A program made the translations under genes and the position numbers. From assembly GCF_000721705.1 (NCBI RefSeq), contig NZ_JOJL01000010.1, forward strand, positions 186,001 through 250,000: DNA of 64,000 nt, read 5' to 3'. The stretch comes from Actinoplanes subtropicus (GTDB taxonomy: Bacteria; Actinomycetota; Actinomycetes; Mycobacteriales; Micromonosporaceae). The notes below the pieces were generated by a model. That model searched no databases, was not told the origin of the DNA, and was given only the letters and a program-made list of their open reading frames with translations. This document shows positions 26,824 through 35,290 of the stretch, piece after piece (positions within the stretch are counted from its first letter, which is position 1; every line of letters begins with the position of its first letter).

Positions 26824-28604
26824 AGGCGGTCGATGGTGTCCGCGTAGCGCTCCTGCACGACCCGCCGGCGCAGCTTCAGGGTGGGCGTCAACTCGCCGCT
26901 CACCGGCGACCACACCGTGGGCAGCACCCGGAAGGCCTTGACCTGCTCGGGGCGGGCCAGCTGGGCGTTGGCCGCCGCCACGGCCGCGCCGATCTCCGCC
27001 AGCACGGCCGGGTCCGCCGCCAGCGCATCGACCGGGACATCGGCGAGGCCCCGGGCGCGGGCGGTTTCCTCGTCGAGGACGATCAAAGCGACCACGTACG
27101 GGCGCCGGTCGCCGATCGCGACCGCCTGGGCGATCAGCGGGTGGGCGCGGAGCAGGTTCTCGATCTGGGCCGGCGCGATGTTCTTGCCGGCCGAGGTGAT
27201 GATCAGTTCCTTCTTGCGGTCGGTGATCGTGAGGAACCCGTCGTCGTCGAGCGCACCCACGTCGCCGGTCGCGAGCCAGCCCTCGTCGTCCACGACCGGG
27301 GCCACCCCGCCGTCCGGGCGCAGATAACCGGCGCAGACCAGCGGGCCGCGTACGAAGATCTCGCCGTCCTCGCCCAGCTTCAGCTCCATGCCCGGGTTGA
27401 CCCGGCCCACCGTCCCCGTACGGAAATCGTCCGGGGTGTTGAGCGTCGCCGTGCCGGTCGTCTCGGTCATCCCCCAGACCTCCAGGACGTCGACCCCGAT
27501 GCCGGCCAGATAGCGCAGCACCTCGACCGGGATCGGCGCGGCGCCGCTGCCCGCCCACAGCATGTTGTCCAGCCCGCGCCGGGCCCGCAGCGGCCGCAGC
27601 ACCAGCTCGTCGACCGCCCGGAGCCGGGCGGCCAGTTCCTCGGGAACCTCCCGTTTGGCGGCGCGCAACTCGTGGACGCGCCGGGCGAGCGCGCTCGCGT
27701 TCTCCACCGCCGTGCGCACCGGCGGGTCGGCCGCGGCGAGCTGGGCCTGCAGGCCGGCGACCATCTTCTCCCAGATGCGCGGCACCCCGAAGAACGAGAC
27801 CGGCCGCACCGCGACCAGCCCGGCGAGCAACTGGGCCGGGTCGGGGCAGATCGTCACGTGCCCGGCCCGGTAGATCGGGTTGTAGATGCCCAGCATCCGC
27901 TCGGCGATGTGGGCGAGCGGCAGGTACGCCAGCGAGGGCGTGTGGTCGGGGGTGGGTACGGTCGCCTCGAGCGCGACCGCCTGGTAGATCACGTTCCGGT
28001 GGGTGAGCACGACGCCCTTGGGGTCGCCGGTGGTGCCCGAGGTGTAGAGCAGGGTCACCGGCTGGCTCGGGACAACTTTGCGCCAGGTCGCCTCGAACAC
28101 GGACGGGTCGGCGCGGTGCAGCTCGGCCCCGCGCGCCGCGGCCTCCTGCAGCGAACCGCCCACGACCAGCACCCGCGGCGGCTCGGCCAGCGAGTCCAGG
28201 ATCGGCTTCCACCGGGCGAGCGCCTCCGGCGACTCCAGGACCAGGAGCTTGGCGGCGCTGTGCTCGGCAAGGTAGCGCAGCTGGCCGGGGGCGAGCGTCG
28301 CGTACAGGCTGGACGGCACCGCGCCGAGGTGCGTCGCGGCGAGGTCGGCGATCCAGTGCTCGGGCCGGCCGGACATCAAGATCAGCATCCGGTCGCCGGC
28401 GGTCAGCCCGAGCTCGGACAGCCCGCGGGCCAGCCCGGCGATCCGGTCGTGCAGCTCGCGCCAGGTGTAGGTGACGTCGCTGCCGAGCATGCTCAGCGCC
28501 GGCCGGTCGGCGAATTCCGTGGCGTTGCGGTGCAGCAGGGCCGGGATGGTCAGCCCCCGCACTTTGTCGGCGCACCGCTCTGCTAAGTCGGTCGCGGGCT
28601 CCAT
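26778..28604 (-). CDS. Long-chain fatty-acyl-CoA/AMP ligase (FadD15-like)
   Basis: A 608-residue adenylate-forming enzyme. The start at 28604 follows AGGAGGACGCC. The nucleotide motif LLYTSGTTGDPKGVVLTHRN, the A5-type motif VWGMTETTGTATLN and GWLATGDVGALDDDGFLTITDRKKELIITSAGKNIAPAQIE are complete; the last contains the hinge, and a C-terminal Lys (ELTPTLKLRRR) fits the catalytic one. Family members activate fatty acids to acyl-CoA at the membrane. Its start overlaps the stop of the upstream MpaB-like gene by 22 bp, so the two are very likely co-translated. Confidence 0.9.
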   Translation of the reverse strand: MEPATDLAERCADKVRGLTIPALLHRNATEFADRPALSMLGSDVTYTWRELHDRIAGLARGLSELGLTAGDRMLILMSGRPEHWIADLAATHLGAVPSSLYATLAPGQLRYLAEHSAAKLLVLESPEALARWKPILDSLAEPPRVLVVGGSLQEAAARGAELHRADPSVFEATWRKVVPSQPVTLLYTSGTTGDPKGVVLTHRNVIYQAVALEATVPTPDHTPSLAYLPLAHIAERMLGIYNPIYRAGHVTICPDPAQLLAGLVAVRPVSFFGVPRIWEKMVAGLQAQLAAADPPVRTAVENASALARRVHELRAAKREVPEELAARLRAVDELVLRPLRARRGLDNMLWAGSGAAPIPVEVLRYLAGIGVDVLEVWGMTETTGTATLNTPDDFRTGTVGRVNPGMELKLGEDGEIFVRGPLVCAGYLRPDGGVAPVVDDEGWLATGDVGALDDDGFLTITDRKKELIITSAGKNIAPAQIENLLRAHPLIAQAVAIGDRRPYVVALIVLDEETARARGLADVPVDALAADPAVLAEIGAAVAAANAQLARPEQVKAFRVLPTVWSPVSGELTPTLKLRRRVVQERYADTIDRLYSGAGAGAPRSDGR

Positions 28605-29392
28605 GGCGTCCTCCTCATCCGTCGGCGGAGATCGTTGAGGTAGTGGTCCTTCGCCGCCTCGCGCACCCGGTCCGGCAGGCGCGGATACACCACGGACGTC
28701 GCGGCCAGGCCGGCGTCGAGCAGCCGTTCCCGCCGCGGCGACCAGGAGAAGCGGTAACCGGCCCGGATCGGCTCGGGCAGCAGGCCGATCGTCACGAACC
28801 GGTGGCCTGGCAGGCCCGGCCGCAGCCCTACCGGGAACTTCCGCGGCCGCATGAGGGCGTCGGCGATGGCTCGCGCTTCGGCGCTCACCGCCAGCGAGGA
28901 GATCATTTCTTGCCAGTACGTCGTGAAGGCCGCCCGATCCGCCGGCCACGCGGACTCCGGACAGCCGATCGCCGTGGCCAGCACGGCGTACTGCCGGAAG
29001 CAGGCATCCGCCTCGGCCTCCGAGAGCGGCCCCACCACCCGCCGGTAGAGCACCATGGCGGTGTCGTACAGCGTGGCATTGACCCAGACCTGCAGCTCGG
29101 GGTCGTCGGCGAAGTAGCCGGGCCCGGTCACCCGGCGGTGCATCGCGGCGACGGCCCGGCTGACCGTCCGCGCCTCGTCGCGGGTGCCGAAGAGCACCCC
29201 GTAGAAGTAGCTCATCGTGCCACGCAGGCGGTCGAGCGGCCGGTCGGCGAAGTCGCTGTGCTCGTACACCCCGCGGGCGACGCCGGGATGCGCGATCTGC
29301 AGCAACGTCGCCCGCCCGGCCCCGGCGAGCAGCAGCCCCTCGCGAGCCACCCGCCGGATGACCGCGGCGTCGTCGAAGAGACCGTCTACCAT
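28583..29392 (-). CDS. MpaB/DUF2236-family oxygenase-like protein, copy B
   Basis: A protein of about 269 residues of the DUF2236/MpaB family (MVDGLFDDAAVIRRVAREGLLLAGAGRATLLQIAHPGVARGVYEHSDFADRPLDRLRGTMSYFYGVLFG...RRVTGPGY...FRQYAVLATAIG). The conserved His residues in QIAHPGVA and AAMHRRVTG suit a haem or metal site. I begin at 29392, where the family match starts; the frame runs back to 29485. It overlaps and precedes the acyl-CoA ligase, suggesting a lipid or isoprenoid oxidation-activation step. Confidence 0.75.
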   Translation of the reverse strand: MVDGLFDDAAVIRRVAREGLLLAGAGRATLLQIAHPGVARGVYEHSDFADRPLDRLRGTMSYFYGVLFGTRDEARTVSRAVAAMHRRVTGPGYFADDPELQVWVNATLYDTAMVLYRRVVGPLSEAEADACFRQYAVLATAIGCPESAWPADRAAFTTYWQEMISSLAVSAEARAIADALMRPRKFPVGLRPGLPGHRFVTIGLLPEPIRAGYRFSWSPRRERLLDAGLAATSVVYPRLPDRVREAAKDHYLNDLRRRMRRTPWSPRPT

Positions 29393-29550
29393 TCCGGCAA
29401 CGTAAACGACGAATAGCTCCGAGTGAAGGCCCGCACGTGCCCCGCTCGGCCGGACACCTTTGCCGGGCTCACCCGAACTCTTCAAGATCGACGCCTTCAG
29501 CTCGATCTAGCAAGAGCGCTGTCCGGAGCGAGCAATAACTCATCATCCTT

Positions 29551-29586
29551 GCGCCGGCGACCGCGCCGGCGACCGCGCCGGCGACC
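29551..29586. repeat. Three perfect 12-bp tandem repeats
   Basis: GCGCCGGCGACC occurs three times in a row (29551, 29563, 29575). It lies about 160 bp upstream of the minus-strand MpaB-like start. No function is evident. Confidence 0.8.
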
Positions 29587-29725
29587 GACATGACGGGAAT
29601 GCCCGGCAGGCCGAGCCGTGATGTCGTCCGCGGTCCACCAGTTGGGAGAGGATCCCCGCAATCCGGGACAGCCGCGAACGTCCACACCGGCACCGTGAAC
29701 GACGGCGTGCGTGACCCCTACGGCG

Positions 29726-29787
29726 ACTCGCTCGGCGAGATACTCGCTCGGCGAGATACTCGCTCGGCGAGATACTCGCTCGGCGAG
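29726..29787. repeat. Second block of the 16-bp palindromic tandem repeat
   Basis: Units ACTCGCTCGGCGAGAT start at 29726, 29742 and 29758, with a fourth at 29774 that loses its last two bases. Each contains the hairpin CTCGC-TCG-GCGAG. The unit is the same as the last unit of the block at 8961-9024 apart from its final base. The block abuts the terminator of the EF-G-like gene. Confidence 0.9.
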
Positions 29788-29825
29788 GAAGCGGGCCTCG
29801 ACCCCGCCGGGTCGAGGCCCGCTTC
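29788..29825 (-). terminator. Perfect 16-bp hairpin terminator of EF-G-like gene
   Basis: GAAGCGGGCCTCGACC (29788-29803) pairs perfectly with GGTCGAGGCCCGCTTC (29810-29825) around a 6-base loop, 4 bases beyond the minus-strand stop codon of the EF-G-like gene. Confidence 0.85.
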
Positions 29826-29829
29826 GCCG

Positions 29830-32010
29830 TCAGGCGGCCGGGCGGTAGCCGGCCGGGCGGGTGGTGAACGTGCCGCGGCCGTGGGTCTGGCTGCGCAGCC
29901 GCGTGGTGTAGCCGAACAGCGCGGCCAGCGGGACCGTCGCGGTGACCGAGTCGCCGGTTGTGTCGGTTATCTGGCCGCGGTGGGCGGCCAGGTCGCCGAG
30001 CACGCTGCCGAGGGTGTCGGACGGCGCGGAGACCGTCACGTCGGCGACCGGTTCGAGCAGCACCATCTCGCAGGCCTCCAGTGCCTTACGCAGGCCGAGC
30101 TTGCCGGCCGTGCGGAAGGCGAGTTCCGAGGAGTCCTTCGGGTGGGTGCCGCCGTCGGTCAGCGTCACGTGCACGCCGACCACCGGGTGACCGCCGAGCG
30201 GGCCCGCTTCGAGAGCCTCCCGGCAGCCGGCCTCGACCGCCCGGACGAACTCGGCCGGCACCCGCCCACCGGTCACCGTCGACGAGAAGCCCGCGTCGCC
30301 GGCCGACGCCAAGCCCACCGCGTTGCCAGCCGCCGACGACGAGGGTGCACCGCCGGCCGACGACGACAAGCCCGCCGCCGGGCCGGCCACCGACGACGAG
30401 GGTGCGCTGCCGGCCGCCGATGAGAAGCCCGCCGCCTTGCCGGCCACCGACGACGAGGCCGCCGGCGGGTCGGCTGGGAACGCCGACGCCGACGCCGGTG
30501 CCGGTGTCGGAAGGGCGGGGCGGACGTCGAGGACGATGTCGGCGAACTGGCCGGCCCCGCCGTCCTGCTTGGCGTGGCGGTAACGGAAACCGGTGACGCC
30601 GCGGGCGACCGTCTCCCGGTGCGCCACCTGCGGGCGGCCCACGGTCACCTCCAGGCCGGCGTCCTGGCGGAGCTTCGTCACGGCCACCTCCAGGTGCAGT
30701 TCGCCCTGGCCGGCCAGCAGGGTCTGGCCGGTTTCGGCGTCCACGCGTACGGACAAGGACGGATCCTGTTCGACCAGCGTGACCAGCGCGGTCGCCAGGC
30801 GCGGGGCGTCGGCGCGGGTGCGCGCCTCCACCGCGACCGACACCAGCGGCACGGCGATGCGTGGCCGTTCGAGCAGAACGGGGTATTCGCGGGTGCACAG
30901 GGTCGTGCCGGGACGGGCCGCCTTCACGCCGGCGACCGCGACGATGTCACCGGCCACCGCCTGGGCGACGCCGGTGTGCCGGTCGGCCTGCACCCGCAGG
31001 ATGCGGGCGACCCGCTCGGGGCGTTGCGCGAGCGCGTCCCACACGAGGTCCCCCTTTCGTAGCGTGCCGTCGTAGATCCGCAGGTACGTGAGCCGCCCGG
31101 TGCGCGCGGAGTGCACCTTGAACACCAGCGCGGCCAGGTGCCCGGCGGGGTCGCCGGCCGGCGCCGGCAGGTAGTCGACCACCGCGTCGAGCAACGGTTC
31201 GACGCCGATCTGGCGGTAGGCCGAGCCGCACAGCACGACCACCGCCGCCCCGGCGAGGGTGAGGTCGCGCAGGGCCCGGCGCAGGGTCGCATCCGACATA
31301 TCGTCTATTTCCGCTAGGGCACCGACATGCCGCTCGGCAACCGCCTCCTCAAGCCGCCGCCGCGCCGCGAGGATCGCCGCGCCCGTTTTGTCGGCCGCAG
31401 GAGTATTGCCGTCGACGGTGGCACCGCCGAGCGACCCACGATCGAGCGGCTCCTCCTCAAGGATGCCGTCGGCCCAGGTCAGGCGACGCATCCCGACCAG
31501 GTCGACGACGCCGGCCAGCGACCCCTCGCGCCCGACCGGCACCTGGACCACCAACGGCTCCGCCCCCAGCCGGGCCCGAATGTCCGACACCACCAGGTCG
31601 AGATCCGCGCCGAGCCGGTCGAGCTTGTTGACGAAGACGATCCGCGGGACCCGGTACCGGTCGGCGACCCGCCACACCGCCTCGGTCTGCGGCTCCACCC
31701 CGGCCACGCCGTCGAACACCACCACCGCGCCGTCCAGCACCCGCAGCGAGCGCTCGACCTCGTCCGCGAAGTCGACGTGCCCGGGAGTGTCGATCAGGTT
31801 GAGCCGGTGGCCGGCCCAGTCGCAGCTGACCGCGGCCGCGAAGATGGTGATGCCGCGGTCGCGTTCCTGCGGGTCGAAGTCGGTGACCGTGGTGCCGTCG
31901 TGCACCTCGCCGCGCTTGTAGGTGGCGCCGGTGGTGAACAGCATGCGTTCGGTCAGGGTGGTCTTGCCGGCATCCACGTGCGCGAGGATGCCCAGGTTGC
32001 GTACACGCAT
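29830..32010 (-). CDS. Elongation factor G-like GTPase with low-complexity insertion in domain IV
   Basis: A 726-residue translation GTPase. The G domain is complete: [12 protein letters not shown] (P-loop), [13 protein letters not shown] and NKLD. Domains II-V follow, with domain V ending [18 protein letters not shown]. The sequence is nearer EF-G than TetM/OtrA. Domain IV is interrupted at about residues 498-575 by an Ala/Ser/Pro stretch ([20 protein letters not shown] units), placed between [10 protein letters not shown] and [15 protein letters not shown], which are nearly adjacent in normal EF-G. It is probably a second, accessory EF-G, perhaps for stress or drug tolerance; the main fusA would lie with rpsL/rpsG elsewhere. 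A possible leader peptide precedes it. Confidence 0.85.
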   Translation of the reverse strand: MRVRNLGILAHVDAGKTTLTERMLFTTGATYKRGEVHDGTTVTDFDPQERDRGITIFAAAVSCDWAGHRLNLIDTPGHVDFADEVERSLRVLDGAVVVFDGVAGVEPQTEAVWRVADRYRVPRIVFVNKLDRLGADLDLVVSDIRARLGAEPLVVQVPVGREGSLAGVVDLVGMRRLTWADGILEEEPLDRGSLGGATVDGNTPAADKTGAAILAARRRLEEAVAERHVGALAEIDDMSDATLRRALRDLTLAGAAVVVLCGSAYRQIGVEPLLDAVVDYLPAPAGDPAGHLAALVFKVHSARTGRLTYLRIYDGTLRKGDLVWDALAQRPERVARILRVQADRHTGVAQAVAGDIVAVAGVKAARPGTTLCTREYPVLLERPRIAVPLVSVAVEARTRADAPRLATALVTLVEQDPSLSVRVDAETGQTLLAGQGELHLEVAVTKLRQDAGLEVTVGRPQVAHRETVARGVTGFRYRHAKQDGGAGQFADIVLDVRPALPTPAPASASAFPADPPAASSSVAGKAAGFSSAAGSAPSSSVAGPAAGLSSSAGGAPSSSAAGNAVGLASAGDAGFSSTVTGGRVPAEFVRAVEAGCREALEAGPLGGHPVVGVHVTLTDGGTHPKDSSELAFRTAGKLGLRKALEACEMVLLEPVADVTVSAPSDTLGSVLGDLAAHRGQITDTTGDSVTATVPLAALFGYTTRLRSQTHGRGTFTTRPAGYRPAA

Positions 32011-32079
32011 GATTCTCGGTCTTTCGAAAGGCTTGGACGACGGACGGCGCCCAGCCCGACCGGCCCGGCAAGCGAGCGG

Positions 32080-32184
32080 TCAGGCGCGTCCAGCCCCGGT
32101 GGCGCGCCCGGGACTGGGCACGCCGGAGACGAGAATCAGCTCGAAACGCGAAACGGGGGTGGGGGCAACGGCGCTGTTACGCAT
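32080..32184 (-). CDS. Candidate 34-residue leader peptide upstream of EF-G-like gene
   Basis: On the minus strand, ATG at 32184 is preceded by a very strong GGGGGGAGGGGG ribosome site with 6-base spacing. The frame MRNSAVAPTPVSRFELILVS... ends with TGA at 32080, 69 bases before the EF-G-like start. Downstream are pairable segments (GGCGCG with CGCGCC; CTTTCGAAAG near the EF-G ribosome site). The layout fits translation attenuation, known for several ribosome-protection and rRNA-methylase genes. Its function here is inferred only from arrangement. Confidence 0.45.
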   Translation of the reverse strand: MRNSAVAPTPVSRFELILVSGVPSPGRATGAGRA

Positions 32185-32203
32185 CGCTGGCCCCCTCCCC
32201 CCG
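32153..32203 (-). terminator. Possible hairpin between MFS exporter and EF-G-like gene
   Basis: Reading the minus strand, CACGGGGGGAGGGGGCC can pair with GCCCCCACCCCCGT about 25 bases later, giving a long GC stem followed by TTTCGCG. It overlaps the leader ORF start and its ribosome site. It could terminate the exporter transcript or hide the leader ribosome site. Both reads are inference. Confidence 0.35.
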
Positions 32204-32263
32204 TGTTCGCGTCAATGCAGGAAGGGTACGAAGATCACCCGCGAGGGGCGACCGAATTTCCGG

Positions 32264-33838
32264 TCAGTGCATCATCACCGGGGCCTCGGCACCCTCGCCG
32301 GCCGCGGTCACCTCGGCCGCTTCCTTCTTCCTCGGGAGGAAGGCGATCGGGATGAACGTGCAGAGCACCAGGAAGAAGCCGACCGTGAAGGTGTGGGCGA
32401 AGCTGTCGGCCACGAACTTCAGGCCGTGCTCGATCACCGGCAGGAGCTGCGGCGGCGTCTGGGCGCCCTGCTGGTGGGCGATGGCCAGGCCGGCCTCGGT
32501 GACCGGCGCGCCCGTCTTCGGGTTCGTCACCCCGGGGACCGCCGCCGAGCCGTTGAGCTGGCTGGTCAGGATCACCGACATGGTCGCGGTACCGATCGAG
32601 CCGCCGATCTGCTGCAGGATGTTGACCAGGGTGGAGCCGCGGGCCACGTCGTGATGGTCGAGCGTGCGCAGCGCCGAGGTCATGATCGGCATCATCGTGC
32701 CGCCCATGCCGAGGCCCATCACGAACAGCGAGCCGCACAGCAACACGTACGACGTGTCGACGCCCACCTGGGTGAACGTGAAGAAGCCGAGCGCGATCAG
32801 CGCCATCGCGAACGGCACCGTGCGCCCGACCGGGATGCGGTCGGCCAGCGTGCCGGCGATCGGCATGGTGACCATCGCGCCGATGCCCTGCGGGGCCATC
32901 AGCAGGCCGGCGTGCAGCGTCGACTCACCGCGCACCTGCAGGAAGTAGCTCGGGAACAGCAGGCCGGCGCCCATGAACGCGATGATGAAGACGAACAGCG
33001 CGATCGTCGAGACGGTCAGCCGCTTGTTCTTGAACAGCCGCAGGTCGAGCAGCGGGTGCCGGGGCCGGAACGAGTAGAGCACGAACGTGACCATCATGAT
33101 CGCGCCGACCAGCATGGTCACCCACACCTTCGGCGCGGTGATCGTGCCCTCCTGCGGCAGCGACGAGACACCGAACAGGAACAGCGCCAGGCCGGGCGAG
33201 AGCAGCAGCATGCCGACGAAGTCGAACGACTCGGACGGGGCCGGGCTGTCCTTGGGGAGCGCGAAGAACGCGTACACCAGGGCGACCGCGCCGATCGGCA
33301 CGTTGATCAGGAAGATCCAGTGCCAGCTGGCCGCCTCGATCAGCCAGCCGCCGAGGATGGGGCCGCCGATCGGGCCGAGCAGCATCGGGATGCCGAGGAC
33401 GGCCATCAGGCGGCCGATCCGCTTCGGGCCGGCGGCCCGGGTCATGATCGTCATACCGAGCGGCATCAGCATGCCGCCGCCGAGGCCCTGCAGCACGCGG
33501 TAGCCGACCAGCTGCTCGATCGAGGAGGCGGTGGCGCAGAGCGTGGAGCCGAGCGTGAACAGCACCAGGGCCAGCATGTAGAGCCGCTTGGTGCCGAACC
33601 GGTCGGCCGCCCAGCCGCTGAGCGGGATCACCGTGGCCAGCGCGAGCGTGTAGCCGGTGAGCGTCCAGGCGACCTGGGCGTACGTGGCGTTGAACTCGGT
33701 CTGGAAGGTCGGCAGCGCGACGCTCACGACCGTGATGTCGAGGATCGACATCACCGCACCGAGCACCACCACGCCGGCGATCTTGAATACTGCGGCGTCG
33801 AGTTTCTCGGGCGGCGCCGCCGCCGCTTGATCAGTCAC
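32264..33838 (-). CDS. DHA2-family MFS drug exporter (EmrB/QacA type)
   Basis: A 524-residue, 14-helix major facilitator. Motifs include LDITVVSVALPTFQTEF (motif D1), WAADRFGTKRLYMLAL (motif A), YRVLQGLGGGMLMPLGMTIM (motif B) and LGPIGGPILGGWLIEAASWHWIFLINVPIG (motif C of antiporters). It should expel hydrophobic drugs or metabolites in exchange for protons. I chose the GTG at 33838 after a GGAG site; a TTG at 33859 is possible. It lies upstream of the EF-G paralogue on the same strand. Confidence 0.9.
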   Translation of the reverse strand: MTDQAAAAPPEKLDAAVFKIAGVVVLGAVMSILDITVVSVALPTFQTEFNATYAQVAWTLTGYTLALATVIPLSGWAADRFGTKRLYMLALVLFTLGSTLCATASSIEQLVGYRVLQGLGGGMLMPLGMTIMTRAAGPKRIGRLMAVLGIPMLLGPIGGPILGGWLIEAASWHWIFLINVPIGAVALVYAFFALPKDSPAPSESFDFVGMLLLSPGLALFLFGVSSLPQEGTITAPKVWVTMLVGAIMMVTFVLYSFRPRHPLLDLRLFKNKRLTVSTIALFVFIIAFMGAGLLFPSYFLQVRGESTLHAGLLMAPQGIGAMVTMPIAGTLADRIPVGRTVPFAMALIALGFFTFTQVGVDTSYVLLCGSLFVMGLGMGGTMMPIMTSALRTLDHHDVARGSTLVNILQQIGGSIGTATMSVILTSQLNGSAAVPGVTNPKTGAPVTEAGLAIAHQQGAQTPPQLLPVIEHGLKFVADSFAHTFTVGFFLVLCTFIPIAFLPRKKEAAEVTAAGEGAEAPVMMH

Positions 33839-33965
33839 AGGGGACTCCAGAGATCGCAATCACTGTACGTATCCCCTGGATACTGCCATCGATGGAGTTC
33901 GCGAGGCATCCCGTTTTCCGGCAGGGTGATGGCTGTCACTCAGCGGGTTCTCAGCGGGAAACCCG

Positions 33966-34250
33966 TCAAGCCGCGACGAGCTCCCGGTCCGGTTCGGGAC
34001 GGGTTGCACCGGGAGCCATCAGAGAGGCCACGCTGAGGGCCCAGCGCATGCGCGGGGCGGCTGTCTCCGGGTAGTCACCGTAGGCTGCGGCCATCATGGC
34101 CACGCAACCGCGGGTACCCCCGCACGCGTGGACGGAAGCGGCGATCACGGCGGTGACGGTTGCGGCGGCGGGGTGGGAGCCGGTCGGCAGGTCGCTGGCG
34201 AAGAGGGCGGCGGCCCGGGCGGCGAGAAGCTGGCTGCGCATTTCGATCAT
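33966..34250 (-). CDS. Small conserved hypothetical protein (about 91-94 aa)
   Basis: A soluble 94-residue protein (MRSQLLAARAAALFASDLPTGSHPAAATVTAVIAASVHACGGTRGCVAMMAAAYGDYPETAAPRMRWALSVA...). The LLAARAAALFAS, GTRGC and YPETAAPRMRWA segments look conserved, and I recall similar short actinomycete proteins without function. The start may be the internal ATG at 34241, which has a better spaced CGGAG site. It sits 127 bp upstream of the exporter, on the same strand. Confidence 0.6.
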   Translation of the reverse strand: MIEMRSQLLAARAAALFASDLPTGSHPAAATVTAVIAASVHACGGTRGCVAMMAAAYGDYPETAAPRMRWALSVASLMAPGATRPEPDRELVAA

Positions 34251-34390
34251 CTCCGATGTCGTGTGCGGTTGTTGCCCTCAGAGTGCGCCTGGCCCGCCAC
34301 TGATCGCCTCCGGGATTCCCCTGGACCCGGCGATCGCTTTCCCTTGCGGGCCTTACCTGAGAAACGTGCGAACACCGGAAACGGTTCTCT

Positions 34391-35290
34391 TCATCCCCGT
34401 AAGGAGGGCATCGCCTCGGTCAGCATCGGACGCCAATCCGACAGCGGCTCGACCCCCGTGCCCGCCCAGCGGCCATGACCCAGCACGCTGTACGCCGGCC
34501 GCCGCGCCGGTCGCACGAACCTGTCGCTGGTGGTCGGGCGGATCCGCGCCGGGTCGAGGCCGGCCTCCTCGAACGCCGCCCGGGCCAGGCCGAACCAGGT
34601 GGTCGAGCCGGCCGCGGTGCCGTGGTAGGCGCCCGGCTCGGCGCGCCCCTCGGACGCCGCCCGCCCCAGCGCCACCAGCTGCCGGGCCAGGGCCAGCGAC
34701 CAGGTCGGCGAGCCCCGCTGGTCGTCCACCACGTCGAGGGTGTCGCGATCGGCGGCCAGCCGCAGCATGGTCCGCACGAAGTTGGGCCCGTGCTCGCCGT
34801 ACAGCCAGGCGGTGCGCACCACGTAGCCGCCGGCGGCCAGCACCGCCCTCTCCCCCACGGCCTTTCCCCGGCCGTACGCGTTGAGCGGCGCGTGCGGGGT
34901 GTCCTCGGCGATCGGCGCGGTGGCCGTCCCGTCGAAGACGTAGTCGGTGGAGACGCTGATCAGCCGCTTGCCGGCCGCGTCGGCGAGGACGCGGACCGCT
35001 TCGCCGTTCACCGCCGTGGCAGCCTCCTCGGCCGCCTCCGCCCCGTCGACGTCGGTCCACGCGGCGGCGTTCAACACAAGATCAACACCTTCCACCGCAT
35101 CTCGTACGGCGGAAGCGTCGGTGATGTCGAGCTCGTTGCGGGTGGCCGCGAGCACCTCCGGCTCGCCCGCCTCGGCCAGGGCCACGACCAGGTCGCGGCC
35201 GAGCATCCCGCCGGCGCCGGTGACCAGCCAGCGCTTGGCTCCCTCCACACGCCTGAGGGCGCTGGACTCCCGTGGTTGATCGCTGTTCAT
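34391..35290 (-). CDS. rmlD: dTDP-4-dehydrorhamnose reductase
   Basis: A 299-residue SDR enzyme for the last step of dTDP-L-rhamnose synthesis (NADPH reduction of dTDP-4-keto-L-rhamnose). Marks: WLVTGAGGMLGRDL (cofactor), DITDASAV, NAAAWTDVDGAE, STDYVFDG, YGRGKAVGE (YxxxK) and GSPTWSLALARQL. The start ATG overlaps the TnpB stop as ATGA. The first ~17 residues (MNSDQPRESSALRRVEG) are not part of the usual protein, which begins near KRWLVTGAGG; they seem to be encoded by the right end of the IS remnant. An internal GTG at VEGAKRW could be the original start. Confidence 0.9.
   Translation of the reverse strand: MNSDQPRESSALRRVEGAKRWLVTGAGGMLGRDLVVALAEAGEPEVLAATRNELDITDASAVRDAVEGVDLVLNAAAWTDVDGAEAAEEAATAVNGEAVRVLADAAGKRLISVSTDYVFDGTATAPIAEDTPHAPLNAYGRGKAVGERAVLAAGGYVVRTAWLYGEHGPNFVRTMLRLAADRDTLDVVDDQRGSPTWSLALARQLVALGRAASEGRAEPGAYHGTAAGSTTWFGLARAAFEEAGLDPARIRPTTSDRFVRPARRPAYSVLGHGRWAGTGVEPLSDWRPMLTEAMPSLRG

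Larger units (their letters stand above)
29393..29829. other. 437-bp gene-free region rich in repeats
   Basis: No convincing gene. It holds the promoter region of the MpaB-ligase operon, three perfect 12-bp repeats of GCGCCGGCGACC (29551-29586), the second 16-bp palindromic tandem block (29726-29787) and the terminator of the EF-G-like gene (29788-29825). The short frames across it are low-complexity products of the repeats. Confidence 0.6.

Noticed and set aside
29830..32010. EF-G-like protein as a TetM/OtrA-type tetracycline ribosome-protection protein
   Set aside because: Switch and domain V motifs ([34 protein letters not shown]) are nearer to EF-G. Drug protection remains only a possibility.
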